A DNA stretch of 53,992 nucleotides, taken from positions 1 through 53,992 of the forward strand of contig JAYUQP010000117.1 in assembly GCA_043757265.1 (NCBI GenBank), written 5' to 3'. Shown piece by piece: positions 23,326 to 32,298 of the stretch. The translations under genes were made by a program, and so were the position numbers. Below the pieces are notes generated by a model. The model was not told where the DNA came from. It ran no database searches and saw nothing but the letters and a program-made list of their open reading frames with translations. How positions within the stretch are numbered: the first letter of the stretch is position 1; each line of letters starts with the position of its first letter. This DNA is from JANPLN01 sp043757265 (GTDB lineage Bacteria > Bdellovibrionota > Bdellovibrionia > Bdellovibrionales > JAGQZY01).

Positions 23326-24015
23326 CTAAATATCAGTTGGTATGGTTGATGGTCGTGGCGGTGCTTGCGGAACTCCCACGGGAGTAGGAACATCGACTCC
23401 GCAACCTGCAAAGTCTACCGTCTGCTGTTGAGTGGATGAAAAATCAACAACTGTGGGTCCTGCGGGTGCGCGATCCCTGCCGATCGAACGAGTTCCAACC
23501 ATTTTAGACGCCCGAATGTTTGCAATGATTCTTCCGCTGCCGTCTTTGACTGCTACATGCATGGTCATTATATTTCCCGCTACGCTGCAATTGAGCTGTA
23601 AAGCTGCTTGACCATTTTTTTTAGCAAAAACCGCGGTAGCGCTCGACGAATTGTCACTCAATGTGATTGGCGTTGGATTTGCCGTTTCGTTTCCGTCGGC
23701 CACAAACGAGGGGCCCGCGGATCGGATGTCGGCGTAGCCATACTCTGTGACTACACCATTGAGCGCCGTGGCGACGGCCCAGGAGTATGCCCCGGCACGT
23801 TCTTCACAGCGCAACGTATTTATCATTCCATCAGGAGTCACGTATTCGAAACTTTGTGACGTTATCGAGAAATCATTAAATGGAAATGGCGAATTTTGCA
23901 GAGTGATTGGTTTTGGAATCTCTAGGCACGCCTCTGCGCTGGAAAGTGCACAAAATGTAGTAAAAAACGTCAAAAGAATAGCAATCCCTTGCGACTGAAA
24001 GCTGTAAGTTTTCAT
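23326..24015 (-). CDS. secreted protein of unknown function
   Basis: 229 residues. The signal peptide runs to about residue 29 (SSAEACLEIP). The mature part is a beta-rich domain with three Cys and a Pro-rich C-terminus (VPQAPPRPSTIP). An AGGAGGGAG site precedes the ATG. First gene of a three-gene operon with the LtaS-like protein, which hints at an envelope role. No family recognised. Confidence 0.65.
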   Translation of the reverse strand: MKTYSFQSQGIAILLTFFTTFCALSSAEACLEIPKPITLQNSPFPFNDFSITSQSFEYVTPDGMINTLRCEERAGAYSWAVATALNGVVTEYGYADIRSAGPSFVADGNETANPTPITLSDNSSSATAVFAKKNGQAALQLNCSVAGNIMTMHVAVKDGSGRIIANIRASKMVGTRSIGRDRAPAGPTVVDFSSTQQQTVDFAGCGVDVPTPVGVPQAPPRPSTIPTDI

Positions 24016-24107
24016 ATGGGCTCCCTCCTAGAGTTCTGTTTATTCTTGCGTTCATCACGGGAGGGGTCAAGCCTTGACTCTTGAAGCGTTTTTTTTAATA
24101 TGAGTCG

Positions 24108-24686
24108 GTGAAGAATCTCCTACCCACCGATGGAACGGTCCACCTCTATGAAAATTTTTTTTCTTCGCAAACGGCCGACAAACTTTTTCCTAAAATTCTC
24201 GATAACACGCCTTGGCGTCATGACTCCATCACCCTGTTTGGAAAGCGCGTTCTTCAGCCTCGACACACATCCTGGCACAGCGATTCCCAAAAATCTTACA
24301 AGTACTCAGGCTTAATGCTCGAGCCCCAGCCGTGGACGGCAGAGCTTGAATTTATCCGCGAGAAGCTTTTATCGCGAACACAATATCATTTCAATTCGGC
24401 GCTTTTAAACTTGTACAGAGACCAAAAAGACAGCATGGGTTGGCATCGCGATAACGAAAAAGAATTGGGTCCCGAGCCAGTGATTGCCTCCATTAGCTTT
24501 GGGCAGACTCGCCCATTCATTTTGCGTCATACGAAAGACAAAACTTTGAAATTGAGCCTTGATCTTACACACGGCAGCCTTTTGCTCATGTCTGGAACAA
24601 CGCAAACTTTTTGGGAACATGCCCTGCCTAAACGCACCTGCCTTATGAGCCCCCGGATTAATATTACATTTCGGTTAATATTTTAG
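24108..24686 (+). CDS. alkB: AlkB-family 2-oxoglutarate/Fe(II) DNA dealkylase
   Basis: 192 residues, close in layout to the ALKBH2/3 type. Iron ligands are His113 and Asp115 in GWHRDNEKELG and His171 in WEHALPK; 2-oxoglutarate arginines lie in PRINITFR. The NLYRDQKDSMGWHRD stretch is typical. It oxidatively removes alkyl groups from 1-methyladenine and 3-methylcytosine in DNA or RNA. GTG start with no strong ribosome site; transcription is divergent from the 24015 operon. Confidence 0.92.
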   Translation: MKNLLPTDGTVHLYENFFSSQTADKLFPKILDNTPWRHDSITLFGKRVLQPRHTSWHSDSQKSYKYSGLMLEPQPWTAELEFIREKLLSRTQYHFNSALLNLYRDQKDSMGWHRDNEKELGPEPVIASISFGQTRPFILRHTKDKTLKLSLDLTHGSLLLMSGTTQTFWEHALPKRTCLMSPRINITFRLIF

Positions 24687-24832
24687 GGCGTTGGGTCGGC
24701 CACGCCTTAATGGACGCTCAAATTAATATCAAAGTCCACAGACACAGACGCAATTGACCACACGCCCTGAACGTCAGTTGCAACACCCTGCAAATTTGGA
24801 TATAGCTTCGGTTCTTTAATTGGGGGGGGCCT

Positions 24833-25705
24833 ATGAAGTATTCTTTGGTTTGTTCTATGATTTTTATCAGCGGATTGATATCGGGTTGTGGTAGCAGTGA
24901 TGACGGGGGCGGCTCAACACCCCAAGGCAGTGCGCTGTTTAAGCAAGATATGCAGTGGCTTTCGACGTCTTCGATGGTGTCGGCCAAGGCCGCTGATGGG
25001 CAAATGAATGGCGCTTTGACGAAAGCTTTCGGTGGAACTACAAAATCAGATGTATTTCAGTTTATCAGCGACCGCATAAAATATGTTTATAACGTATCAG
25101 AAGCCGTAAACTTTAAGGTGTCAGCTTTCAGCAATGGCTCGCTGTTGGGCCAAGGAACACTTGGAGAAATTATGGGCGAATCCGCAACTCTAGCTAAGGA
25201 CGATTACACTGCCGGGATGAATGCTGGAGCAGGCCTCGCCGTGGCAGGATACGATAACGATTTTCAATTTAAAGTGCATCTTCCGGAAGGAACTGTCAGT
25301 GCAGAATCAACTCGAGTGGGAATTGTTCTTTTAACAAAATATTACTCTGTCGTCCCTGGAGCGAATGGCCAGCAGCACCAGACTCCACGCGAAGGACGCG
25401 TGAGTATTCTTGTGCATGAAGCTCGACACTCCGATTGTCCGAACGGGTTTGGCAAAACCGATTGCGGGTTTGGGCATAGCGAATGCACTACAGGCGACAT
25501 GGCAGGAATCCCCGCCTGTGATAATAACTTTTGGGGCCCGTATGCCATGGGCGCGCTGTACTTGAGAGGGACTCAAGACAATTATCCCTATGATTCTAAA
25601 GAATATCGCTTGATCGAGTTTTTAGCCGATGATTCCCTGTCCCGCTTAACTTCTGCGCAAAAAAATGCGCTTTACAATACCGAGCCGGATCTCAATTCTC
25701 TCTAG
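24833..25705 (+). CDS. lipoprotein with HExxH metallopeptidase-like motif
   Basis: 290 residues. Lipobox LISGC puts the lipidated Cys at 19, followed by a Gly/Ser/Asp-rich linker. Residues 195-199 read HEARH in ILVHEARHSDC, an HExxH zinc-protease-like motif, followed by a Cys/His-rich segment (CPNGFGKTDCGFGHSEC), which may bind metal or form disulfides. A further acidic residue is in YRLIEFLADD near 265. This suggests an outer-membrane-anchored peptidase but could be a catalytically dead fold. GGGGGGGG precedes the ATG. The next gene starts two bases after the stop. Confidence 0.65.
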   Translation: MKYSLVCSMIFISGLISGCGSSDDGGGSTPQGSALFKQDMQWLSTSSMVSAKAADGQMNGALTKAFGGTTKSDVFQFISDRIKYVYNVSEAVNFKVSAFSNGSLLGQGTLGEIMGESATLAKDDYTAGMNAGAGLAVAGYDNDFQFKVHLPEGTVSAESTRVGIVLLTKYYSVVPGANGQQHQTPREGRVSILVHEARHSDCPNGFGKTDCGFGHSECTTGDMAGIPACDNNFWGPYAMGALYLRGTQDNYPYDSKEYRLIEFLADDSLSRLTSAQKNALYNTEPDLNSL

Positions 25706-25707
25706 AC

Positions 25708-26280
25708 ATGGGAAAGCATCTTTTACTTCCTCTCAGTGTAGTGCTGTTTATTGGAGTTGTTATTTATTCTAACAACTCCGACGAGCGAAACGACCGACGC
25801 GGCAACGGACAGCACCAAGCCCTGCCACGCTTCCCCGCTGTGCACTCAATGCCAGTTGACTTATCTGCCGAGCAAACAGCAACACCGCCGCCGAGCATTG
25901 AAACAGTGTCGCTTCCGTCTGCGACGGCCTCGCAAGACTCTTTGAAAGCTAAAATCAAAAATTATAAAATTGGTAACGGTGCTGAGTTCCGCGAGGAGCT
26001 TACAAAAGATCCCCACCAAACACCAACGGTGACGATGGCAGCCGCGCTTGAACTTGGCGAAATTTTCGACCGTGTAAAAAACGACAACGAAGCTTCTGAC
26101 GCTTTTCAGTTTTTTTCCAGTTGTGTAACAAAAGAAAGCGTCGTGTCGCTTCAGACCTCGTGCCTGCGCTATGCCAAGCGGCTAACACAAACCTACCCCA
26201 CTTTGCGCCCGCAGTGGTCGAGTCTAGAAGGTTCAGCCAGCGACGAAGCTAAAGACATCCTCAAATACGACAAACAATAG
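25708..26280 (+). CDS. membrane-anchored protein of unknown function
   Basis: 190 residues with an N-terminal signal anchor (LLLPLSVVLFIGVVIYS), a polar Pro/Ser/Thr linker to about 75, and a helical C-terminal domain with two Cys (SSCVTKE, TSCLRYA). Immediately downstream of, and surely co-transcribed with, the HExxH lipoprotein. No family recognised. Confidence 0.6.
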   Translation: MGKHLLLPLSVVLFIGVVIYSNNSDERNDRRGNGQHQALPRFPAVHSMPVDLSAEQTATPPPSIETVSLPSATASQDSLKAKIKNYKIGNGAEFREELTKDPHQTPTVTMAAALELGEIFDRVKNDNEASDAFQFFSSCVTKESVVSLQTSCLRYAKRLTQTYPTLRPQWSSLEGSASDEAKDILKYDKQ

Positions 26281-26303
26281 CCGATTTCTTTTTTCATACT
26301 GAA

Positions 26304-26446
26304 AAGTTTTTTCTCAAGAGGCCTGTCTAAAATCGAGCTCCGCAGCGTAGCGAAGGCGCAGCAAGCGCTTCACTCTCGTGCACGCCTGGGGTTCGTCGCG
26401 GCGCTGGACTGCTCGTGCTTTTAGATAGGTCTTTTTAAAAAGAACT
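26304..26446. repeat. long imperfect inverted repeat (structured element) in 343-base gap
   Basis: CCTGTCTAAAA (26322-26332) pairs with TTTTAGATAGG (26419-26429) with one wobble, and pairing can extend outward through the A/T-rich flanks, so arms of about 25-30 bases enclose a GC-rich 85-base interior. On the plus strand the stem is followed by TCTTTTT, so it may act as a terminator for the 24833-26280 transcript, but it is far larger than needed. The remainder of the gap to 26622 shows no gene. Confidence 0.6.
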
Positions 26447-26622
26447 TTCTAATATGATCAAATCAAGTGAATACATTCAAAAAAATCTCGACTTCATTTG
26501 AAACTCGCGCCGTCCGATAGTGAGACGCTTTTAAACTTTTACTTAATTTAACCGATAAGACCAAAGTTGTGCTCTCGCTCACTTCGCGCCAGCTGTCTTA
26601 TTGTTTCACGGAGGATCTTTAG

Positions 26623-27312
26623 GTGTTACGGCTTCTAGCGATAGGAATTATTTGTGGTGCATTGGCCGGCGCGTGCACGCGTGCTGCTAAAGATGGCTCT
26701 AATACTTCGCTTATTATTCAAACTCCAACACGAGATCAAATTTTAAAAACGGGTGTTAATAGTTTTGCAGCCCTTCCCACTGACCGTCGTCTTTGTTACG
26801 GCGTAAGTATCAGCGGCCCCGGCATCCCAGGTTTTGCAGGTTCGTACTGCGCTCCGCTAACCGGTACAGTTGCAGGATTTGTCGAAGAAGGCCAAGTTCT
26901 TGAACTCTTCGTAGCTCGCGGTGAAAACCGCACAGTCGAACTGTATATGTTTGCCATGCCCGTTGGTAGCACGGCTGCCTGTCCAGCGATGGGCGCAAAC
27001 ATGCAAGGTACGGGTTTAAAATCCACTTATCTTGTAGGTTCAAAAACAGGAGTTTCGCTTTTGAATGACGTGGAAACTGTCGAAATCGCGCTGTCATTCC
27101 CAGGACTCAACACATCCGTTGCTACTCAACTAAACGCGCCAGCCACCTGTACACCCGGAGCAGCACCTATCAATCACAGCGGCTTTCATATTTCATCAGG
27201 TGCAGGTCCGGTAACAGGCCCAGGTATCAAATTATTAGGACGCATCGGCCGACCCCAGTCCGGCACAACAGCGACGGGCGCAGGTTTAATTTTACATGGC
27301 AAAGTACAGTAA
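26623..27312 (+). CDS. lipoprotein, partner of fibre-like protein
   Basis: 229 residues from a GTG, with GGAGG about nine bases upstream. Lipobox ALAGAC gives the lipid anchor at about Cys18. The mature protein is Gly/Thr-rich with several Cys and ends in repeated Gly-containing turns. No catalytic motif. The gene lies 12 bases before the fibre-like gene and is probably co-expressed; it may anchor, cap or help export it (inference). Confidence 0.6.
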   Translation: MLRLLAIGIICGALAGACTRAAKDGSNTSLIIQTPTRDQILKTGVNSFAALPTDRRLCYGVSISGPGIPGFAGSYCAPLTGTVAGFVEEGQVLELFVARGENRTVELYMFAMPVGSTAACPAMGANMQGTGLKSTYLVGSKTGVSLLNDVETVEIALSFPGLNTSVATQLNAPATCTPGAAPINHSGFHISSGAGPVTGPGIKLLGRIGRPQSGTTATGAGLILHGKVQ

Positions 27313-27324
27313 CAGGAGTTTACA

Positions 27325-29223
27325 ATGAACAAAGTATTACTAACAGCCCTGACGATCCTCTTCGCAGTTCTCTTCCCGGTTCTCTTTCCGGTACACCTCC
27401 TGGCGCAAGAAGTTTCGCTCCCACAACACTTGAACTTCGACGGGCAACTTCTTGATAGTTCAAGCAACCCGATCACTTCCGCAGCAACCGTGGTGTTCGA
27501 AATCTTCGACGGCAACAACACTCCCTATTGTCTTTTGTACAAAGAGCAGCAAACTATCACTCCAAACGCTTTCGGAGAATTTAGCACAAAGATTGGCCCC
27601 GATGCAGGACATATTGCCTCGACTGACGATGGCGAAATTGTGTGGCCTGCCATCTTTAGCAATAATGGTGCAGTTCGCACGCACAACACAATTTTTTGTA
27701 ACACAGGCTATACGCCGGCGTCCGGTCACCCTCGGAAACTGAGAGTTACGGTCAACGGTGTAGCTTTAACACCTGACTACACCATTGCGCCTGCTCCCAT
27801 GGCCACTGTCGCTGAAACGCTTCAGGGGAAAAAAGCCAGCGACTTTTTATTAGCGGCTCCAGCATCGAACGCGTCAGTTCTTACTGGAAATTTGCGCGTG
27901 AATAACAATTACGGACTGCAACTCACAAACACCGCGTCCACAAACTTTGTAACTCTTCGTGCACCAGGCGGATTAACTGCAAACTATTCACTTTTACTTC
28001 CATTAGCCGATGGTGCGAATGGCCAAGTGCTTACTACAAACGGCACTGGCGCGCTCGGTTGGACAACACCCAGTGGCGGTGGCGGAGGCGAATCCAACAC
28101 AGCAAGTAATCAAGGGCTTGGCGGTGTGGGAGTTTTTCGACAAAAGACGGCGGTTGATTTGGAATTTCGAAATATCAATGCCGCGAGCAACAAGGTGACC
28201 GTTGCACTCGATGCAGCTAATAGCGAGATTGATATAAACATCTCAGAGGCAAATCTCAATTCCAACGCTATTCCCGTCACGCCTGTCGGCAACCTGGCCG
28301 CCAGCAATGTGAACGCCGCAATTACAGAGCTCGAGAACGAAAAACTTTCGGCTGGGGCAGTGACGAATACAGATATCGCCAGCATGAGCGTGAATAAAAT
28401 CACTTCGGGCACCGGTCTATATTTTAACTACGCCCCGAACGGCGCTGCATGCACTGTCGGGCAAACGATGAAGTGGAATAGCGGAGGCACTCAATGGGAG
28501 TGCGCTTCTGTTTCCGAAGTTCCCGCTCCCGTTAGCGCAGGTCGCTTGCTAAAAACCGACGGTACAATCCCGGTATGGTCAAATCTAATCAGTGGAGCCA
28601 ATTCTTCTTCAAGCCCTGCCCTTGCATTTTCAGGCTTCACCACTAACGGTATTTTTGCAAACACTGACCTCCTCGGATTTTCCACAGGTGGTAATGAACG
28701 AATGCGCATAAACGGCCCTAATGGTTTTGTAGGTATTGGCCTAACAGCTCCTGAAGCTCAACTCGACGTAAACGGAGTTATTATGGCGCGTCCCAATGGC
28801 ACGGCAGGTGGTGATGGCGGCCGCATTATCTTGCGTGAAGTCGCAGCAAACGGGGTGGATGTTGTGGGTCTTCGTTCTCCCGATGCACTGAGTGCGAGCT
28901 ATTTACTGACTTTACCTCCATCTCCCGGAAGTTCAGGACAAGTGCTACAAACCGATGGAGCGGGAATGTTGAGCTGGGTAAGCATTAACCCACCCAAAAG
29001 TGGCATTTGTACAATCTCAAATCTTACCTACGCTGCAGGAGTATCTGTGAACCAAGCATGCGCTGGAGTTCCTGCTTCGGTAGACGTGGCGGTCCATTGT
29101 AGCCCTTCCGTAGATACCACCGGATATATTACCGCTAGATCAACTGGTACCCTCTACCAAATCTCTGTAGTAACGAGCTTTGGGGCAAACATTGGGATGA
29201 CATGCATGTGGATGGCACCATAA
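27325..29223 (+). CDS. large secreted tail-fibre-like surface protein
   Basis: 632 residues with a signal peptide ending about 28 (FPVHLLAQ). A compact beta domain (about 30-175) resembles the N-terminal module seen in secreted predator surface proteins (HLNFDGQLLDSS). Then follow Gly/Ala/Asn/Ser-rich repeats typical of phage-type fibres: RAPGGLTANYSLLLP, GQVLTTNGTGALGWTTPSG, and later NGPNGFVGIGLTAPEAQLDV and SGQVLQTDGAGMLSWVS. Residues about 575-632 form a C-terminal tip domain with four Cys. Comparable trimeric mosaic fibres are known as prey-binding adhesins in Bdellovibrio (family knowledge; assignment here is inference). Confidence 0.75.
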   Translation: MNKVLLTALTILFAVLFPVLFPVHLLAQEVSLPQHLNFDGQLLDSSSNPITSAATVVFEIFDGNNTPYCLLYKEQQTITPNAFGEFSTKIGPDAGHIASTDDGEIVWPAIFSNNGAVRTHNTIFCNTGYTPASGHPRKLRVTVNGVALTPDYTIAPAPMATVAETLQGKKASDFLLAAPASNASVLTGNLRVNNNYGLQLTNTASTNFVTLRAPGGLTANYSLLLPLADGANGQVLTTNGTGALGWTTPSGGGGGESNTASNQGLGGVGVFRQKTAVDLEFRNINAASNKVTVALDAANSEIDINISEANLNSNAIPVTPVGNLAASNVNAAITELENEKLSAGAVTNTDIASMSVNKITSGTGLYFNYAPNGAACTVGQTMKWNSGGTQWECASVSEVPAPVSAGRLLKTDGTIPVWSNLISGANSSSSPALAFSGFTTNGIFANTDLLGFSTGGNERMRINGPNGFVGIGLTAPEAQLDVNGVIMARPNGTAGGDGGRIILREVAANGVDVVGLRSPDALSASYLLTLPPSPGSSGQVLQTDGAGMLSWVSINPPKSGICTISNLTYAAGVSVNQACAGVPASVDVAVHCSPSVDTTGYITARSTGTLYQISVVTSFGANIGMTCMWMAP

Positions 29224-29426
29224 AAACAACTTTTTACAATTCGTAGCTATGGAAAAACCGAAGCTATCCGGTCTTTGATGACTTGTATTGTAATCACTTG
29301 TGATGTTTCATTCACTCTGAATTTTTTCAGAATCGGTACATTGGTTCCGGCTACTTAATTGGATCCCAGAAATTGTGCTACAACTCACGCAAATCGGAAT
29401 TCAGAAGCACTTTGCAAACAACTGGA

Positions 29427-29801
29427 TTACGGCGTAATCGCTGTGATCCAATCGGAAATCATTTGCAGCTCTGCTGCGTCCAAGGCGGGCTGAGATCTCG
29501 GCATATTTTTAGACCCACACGCGCCCGTGCTGCCCTGCAAACGACAAAAAACTTTCGAGGTGTCGGGATTTCCCGCAACGACTAAACCTTCGGCAACGAA
29601 TTGCGCCTCGGTTTTCGAGGAATACTCGGTATGACATCCGCTTCCACCACAGCTTCCAGAAAAAACTGTCTTCGCGGCAATAAATGCCACCGAATCACCG
29701 GGATTTACAGTGAGGCCAGTAGCATCATCGCTGCTTGAGTTTTCATTTTCAAAACAACCTGTGGCCAAAAATAATAAAATAAGCAAAATCGCGGGCTTCA
29801 T
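29427..29801 (-). CDS. cytochrome-c-like lipoprotein
   Basis: 124 residues from the ATG at 29801, which has AAGGAG eight bases upstream and yields a lipoprotein signal (LLILLFLATGC). The single haem-type motif is CGGSGCH, a CX4CH spacing rather than CX2CH, followed by Cys-containing FCRLQGSTGACGSKNMPR, where Met may be the axial ligand. The C-terminal helix (AAELQMISDWI) is typical of small cytochrome domains. It is 4 bases after the YceI gene on the same strand. The odd haem spacing means haem attachment is plausible but not certain. Confidence 0.7.
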   Translation of the reverse strand: MKPAILLILLFLATGCFENENSSSDDATGLTVNPGDSVAFIAAKTVFSGSCGGSGCHTEYSSKTEAQFVAEGLVVAGNPDTSKVFCRLQGSTGACGSKNMPRSQPALDAAELQMISDWITAITP

Positions 29802-29805
29802 TTTT

Positions 29806-30282
29806 TTACTCCTTGGTCGGCAAATCAACGGACACAACAACTTCGTCCTTAGCTCCTACACCCATATAGTTCACATCGTCGATTCCTAAATCAGACATTT
29901 TCATTTTGAATTTTGCAATCAAGTGACCACTTTTAACTTCGTAGGTTCCGTCAACTGGAAGTTTTTTTCCTTTGATTTCGATCGTGGCTGTTCCTTTACC
30001 ATTTTTGCCTTCGGCCTTGATCAGCTTTGCCATTGGAAATTTGTCGACGTCCAACCGCTGTTTCAAATGCTTATCACGCAAACCTATTCCTGTGCTCAAA
30101 GATTTCAAATCGATCAATACGCCATCTGCAGTGGCTTTATCGCCCGAAACCTTAGCTGATCCTTTAACTTTTTTAGTGACTGCTTGAAAACTTCCTGCCG
30201 GGGATAATTTGACATCGATTTCTAAACTTTGTGCGAAAGCGGATTGAGCGCAAAACATGGCGGCCATTAACATAATCTTCAT
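29806..30282 (-). CDS. YceI-family periplasmic protein
   Basis: 158 residues with a signal peptide (MLMAAMFCAQSAFAQS) and the YceI lipocalin-like domain: VKGSAKVSGDKA, LKSLSTGIGLRDKHL, VDKFPMAKL and the DLGIDDVNYMGVGAKDEV end. Such proteins bind polyisoprenoid-type lipids and often sit next to cytochromes, as here. An AGGAG site precedes the ATG. Likely co-transcribed with the cytochrome-like lipoprotein downstream. Confidence 0.85.
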   Translation of the reverse strand: MKIMLMAAMFCAQSAFAQSLEIDVKLSPAGSFQAVTKKVKGSAKVSGDKATADGVLIDLKSLSTGIGLRDKHLKQRLDVDKFPMAKLIKAEGKNGKGTATIEIKGKKLPVDGTYEVKSGHLIAKFKMKMSDLGIDDVNYMGVGAKDEVVVSVDLPTKE

Positions 30283-30374
30283 AAAACTTCTCCTTGATGA
30301 TTTTGCACAAGCCTTTTAGCCTTCGGCTCACAATCGCTTGCTTCGTCTATTTATAATAGCTACAATCTTTTGAA

Positions 30375-31538
30375 ATGGCACGTATTTGTATCATCTTAGG
30401 ACTCTTCATCTCGATCTTTGCACTTCACCCATTGGCGAATGCATATCCGCAGTTTATTGGTTACAAATATAGCTCCTGCCTTACCTGCCATTATAATGGA
30501 AACGGCAGTGGCCCGCTCAACGACTATGGTCGAGCCTTATGGTCTGCTGAAATTGCTGGCAAACTCTTTAACGGAAAAACATCAGACGAGAAACTTGCAG
30601 AGTCGTCGGGATTTTTAGGCAGCACAAAACTGCCGCGATGGTTTCGACCAGGGATCAAGGCCCGCCAGCTCTATTATATTTCTGATATGTCCTCGGACAG
30701 CGAACGAACAGACAGCATCACCATGCAGGCCGAAGCCAACGTCGCAATCCTGTTTGACCGCGATCAAAAGTATGCCTTCGTAGGATCTATCGGATATGTT
30801 CCCGAGCCGCTTCGCGCGTCGGCCAATTCCGAATTTGACACGATGATCACGCGCGATCATTACTTCCGAATCCAAACCACTGAGGCGCTTTGGCTTTACA
30901 TTGGAAAAATGGATAAAGTTTACGGTATTCGCCACGTGAACCACACCGCCTACAGCCGCGCGCTTGTGGGTCTTGCACAAAACGATCAATCCCACGGTGT
31001 TGTTGCCCACTACGTAAAGCCCGACTGGGAGTGGAGCGTCCACGGGTTTATGGGAAATCTGTCGCAGGATTCCGACCGTCGCCAAGTGGGCGCGTCGACA
31101 TTGTTTGAATACGAAGTAAAACCGGCGTGGCGTCTGGGTGTTTCTGCATTGAATTCCACGAACGACTATGTGGGCAACCAACGGTTTGCCGTGCATTCGC
31201 GCTATGGTTTTGGATATGGCGCCTCTCTCCTTTTTGAACTCGGCAACATCAAAAACATCCCCGAAAGTGGCTCAGGAACAAACGGTTATTATCTTCATTC
31301 CGAAGCCATGCAGAAGATGTTTCGTGGATATCATGTATTTGTGTCGGGCCAAGCCTACAAAGAGGACATGATTGCCTCCGAAGCCGATAACTTTAAACTC
31401 GCGGTCGGGATGCTGATATTTCCCATGGCACGCACAGAATTTCGCATCGATCTCGAAAACGTTAGAGCTGTTCAGTCAGGCGCGGTGGTGCCCAACGACT
31501 CGTGGAACTTAATGCTTCAAGCCCATATTTCCCTTTAG
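30375..31538 (+). CDS. outer-membrane beta-barrel with one c-type haem motif
   Basis: 387 residues. Signal peptide to about 23 (LHPLANA), then CLTCHYNGNG (35-44), a canonical CX2CH site, then about 330 residues of alternating, aromatic-bounded strands ending in aromatic-Leu (MLQAHISL), as in outer-membrane barrels. The combination suggests a porin-like protein that carries one haem at its periplasmic plug. It is divergent from the YceI/cytochrome genes and followed by a second barrel gene, so the cluster may be a redox-related envelope unit (inference). Confidence 0.7.
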   Translation: MARICIILGLFISIFALHPLANAYPQFIGYKYSSCLTCHYNGNGSGPLNDYGRALWSAEIAGKLFNGKTSDEKLAESSGFLGSTKLPRWFRPGIKARQLYYISDMSSDSERTDSITMQAEANVAILFDRDQKYAFVGSIGYVPEPLRASANSEFDTMITRDHYFRIQTTEALWLYIGKMDKVYGIRHVNHTAYSRALVGLAQNDQSHGVVAHYVKPDWEWSVHGFMGNLSQDSDRRQVGASTLFEYEVKPAWRLGVSALNSTNDYVGNQRFAVHSRYGFGYGASLLFELGNIKNIPESGSGTNGYYLHSEAMQKMFRGYHVFVSGQAYKEDMIASEADNFKLAVGMLIFPMARTEFRIDLENVRAVQSGAVVPNDSWNLMLQAHISL

Positions 31539-31546
31539 AGGTTCGT

Positions 31547-32179
31547 ATGAAAAGTGTGTTAGTCGCTATTCTGTTTTTTTGCCTCAGTGAACCTCTCATG
31601 GCCCAATCCTCACAAAACAAAACGAAACAAACTCGCCGAAGCAAATCTAAAAATATGCTGACGAAAAGCTATTACGACGTTTCACTTCAGTATCTTGTAT
31701 GGCAGGAATTGGTCGAAGCAACGGGCGCGGGTATCGAAGGCAATGCGCGCTTTCAATTTGCTGGGTACCAGTTTGGCCTTACACACAATAAGCCCATTAG
31801 CGGAATCCGTTGGGTGCGCCAATACGCCGCTTATCTCACCGTGGGCACAACCAAGGGATCGGGAGTGAGCGCCACATTCACCGACGAATTTAAAAATCAA
31901 CTGTGGTTTGCAGCCACAGGTTCGATGGGATATACGTACAGAACAACAGCAGTTTCCGAAATCAGTTTATTTTTGCCAGTCTCTGCACGAATGATTAGCT
32001 GGGAACTTGCAAGCAACGCCGCTATTGAGCTCGACAAAGAGACTTCTTTTTCGGCGGGCCTGGGTTTTCAATTTACAAAGCGCTTTTCCCCGCGCTCTGC
32101 AATGATGGTCACGGTGGCCCACCAATTTGTTTGGGAAGCCACGCAATGGTCCCTCGGGTACCAATACTCTTTGAGATAA
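31547..32179 (+). CDS. small outer-membrane beta-barrel
   Basis: 210 residues from ATG 31547 (AGAGG upstream; the earlier GTG at 31502 would place the signal peptide inside). Signal peptide MKSVLVAILFFCLSEPLMAQ, a basic linker, then eight or so amphipathic strands ending in LGYQYSLR. The gene starts 8 bases after the haem-barrel gene and is probably co-transcribed. Function unknown. Confidence 0.65.
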   Translation: MKSVLVAILFFCLSEPLMAQSSQNKTKQTRRSKSKNMLTKSYYDVSLQYLVWQELVEATGAGIEGNARFQFAGYQFGLTHNKPISGIRWVRQYAAYLTVGTTKGSGVSATFTDEFKNQLWFAATGSMGYTYRTTAVSEISLFLPVSARMISWELASNAAIELDKETSFSAGLGFQFTKRFSPRSAMMVTVAHQFVWEATQWSLGYQYSLR

Positions 32180-32298
32180 GTTTACCTCTTTTTAGAATAT
32201 AAAGATATTGCCACCCTGCTTCCACCATCTCGCAAGTTCGTTTGCCCGCTTCCCTTTTCATGCTACGTTTAAGGAGTCCATTTTCTAGGGGGGGTCTA

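Noticed and set aside
24718..24987. 89-residue minus-strand frame
   Set aside because: Antisense to the start of the HEARH lipoprotein, whose signal peptide and ribosome site are convincing.
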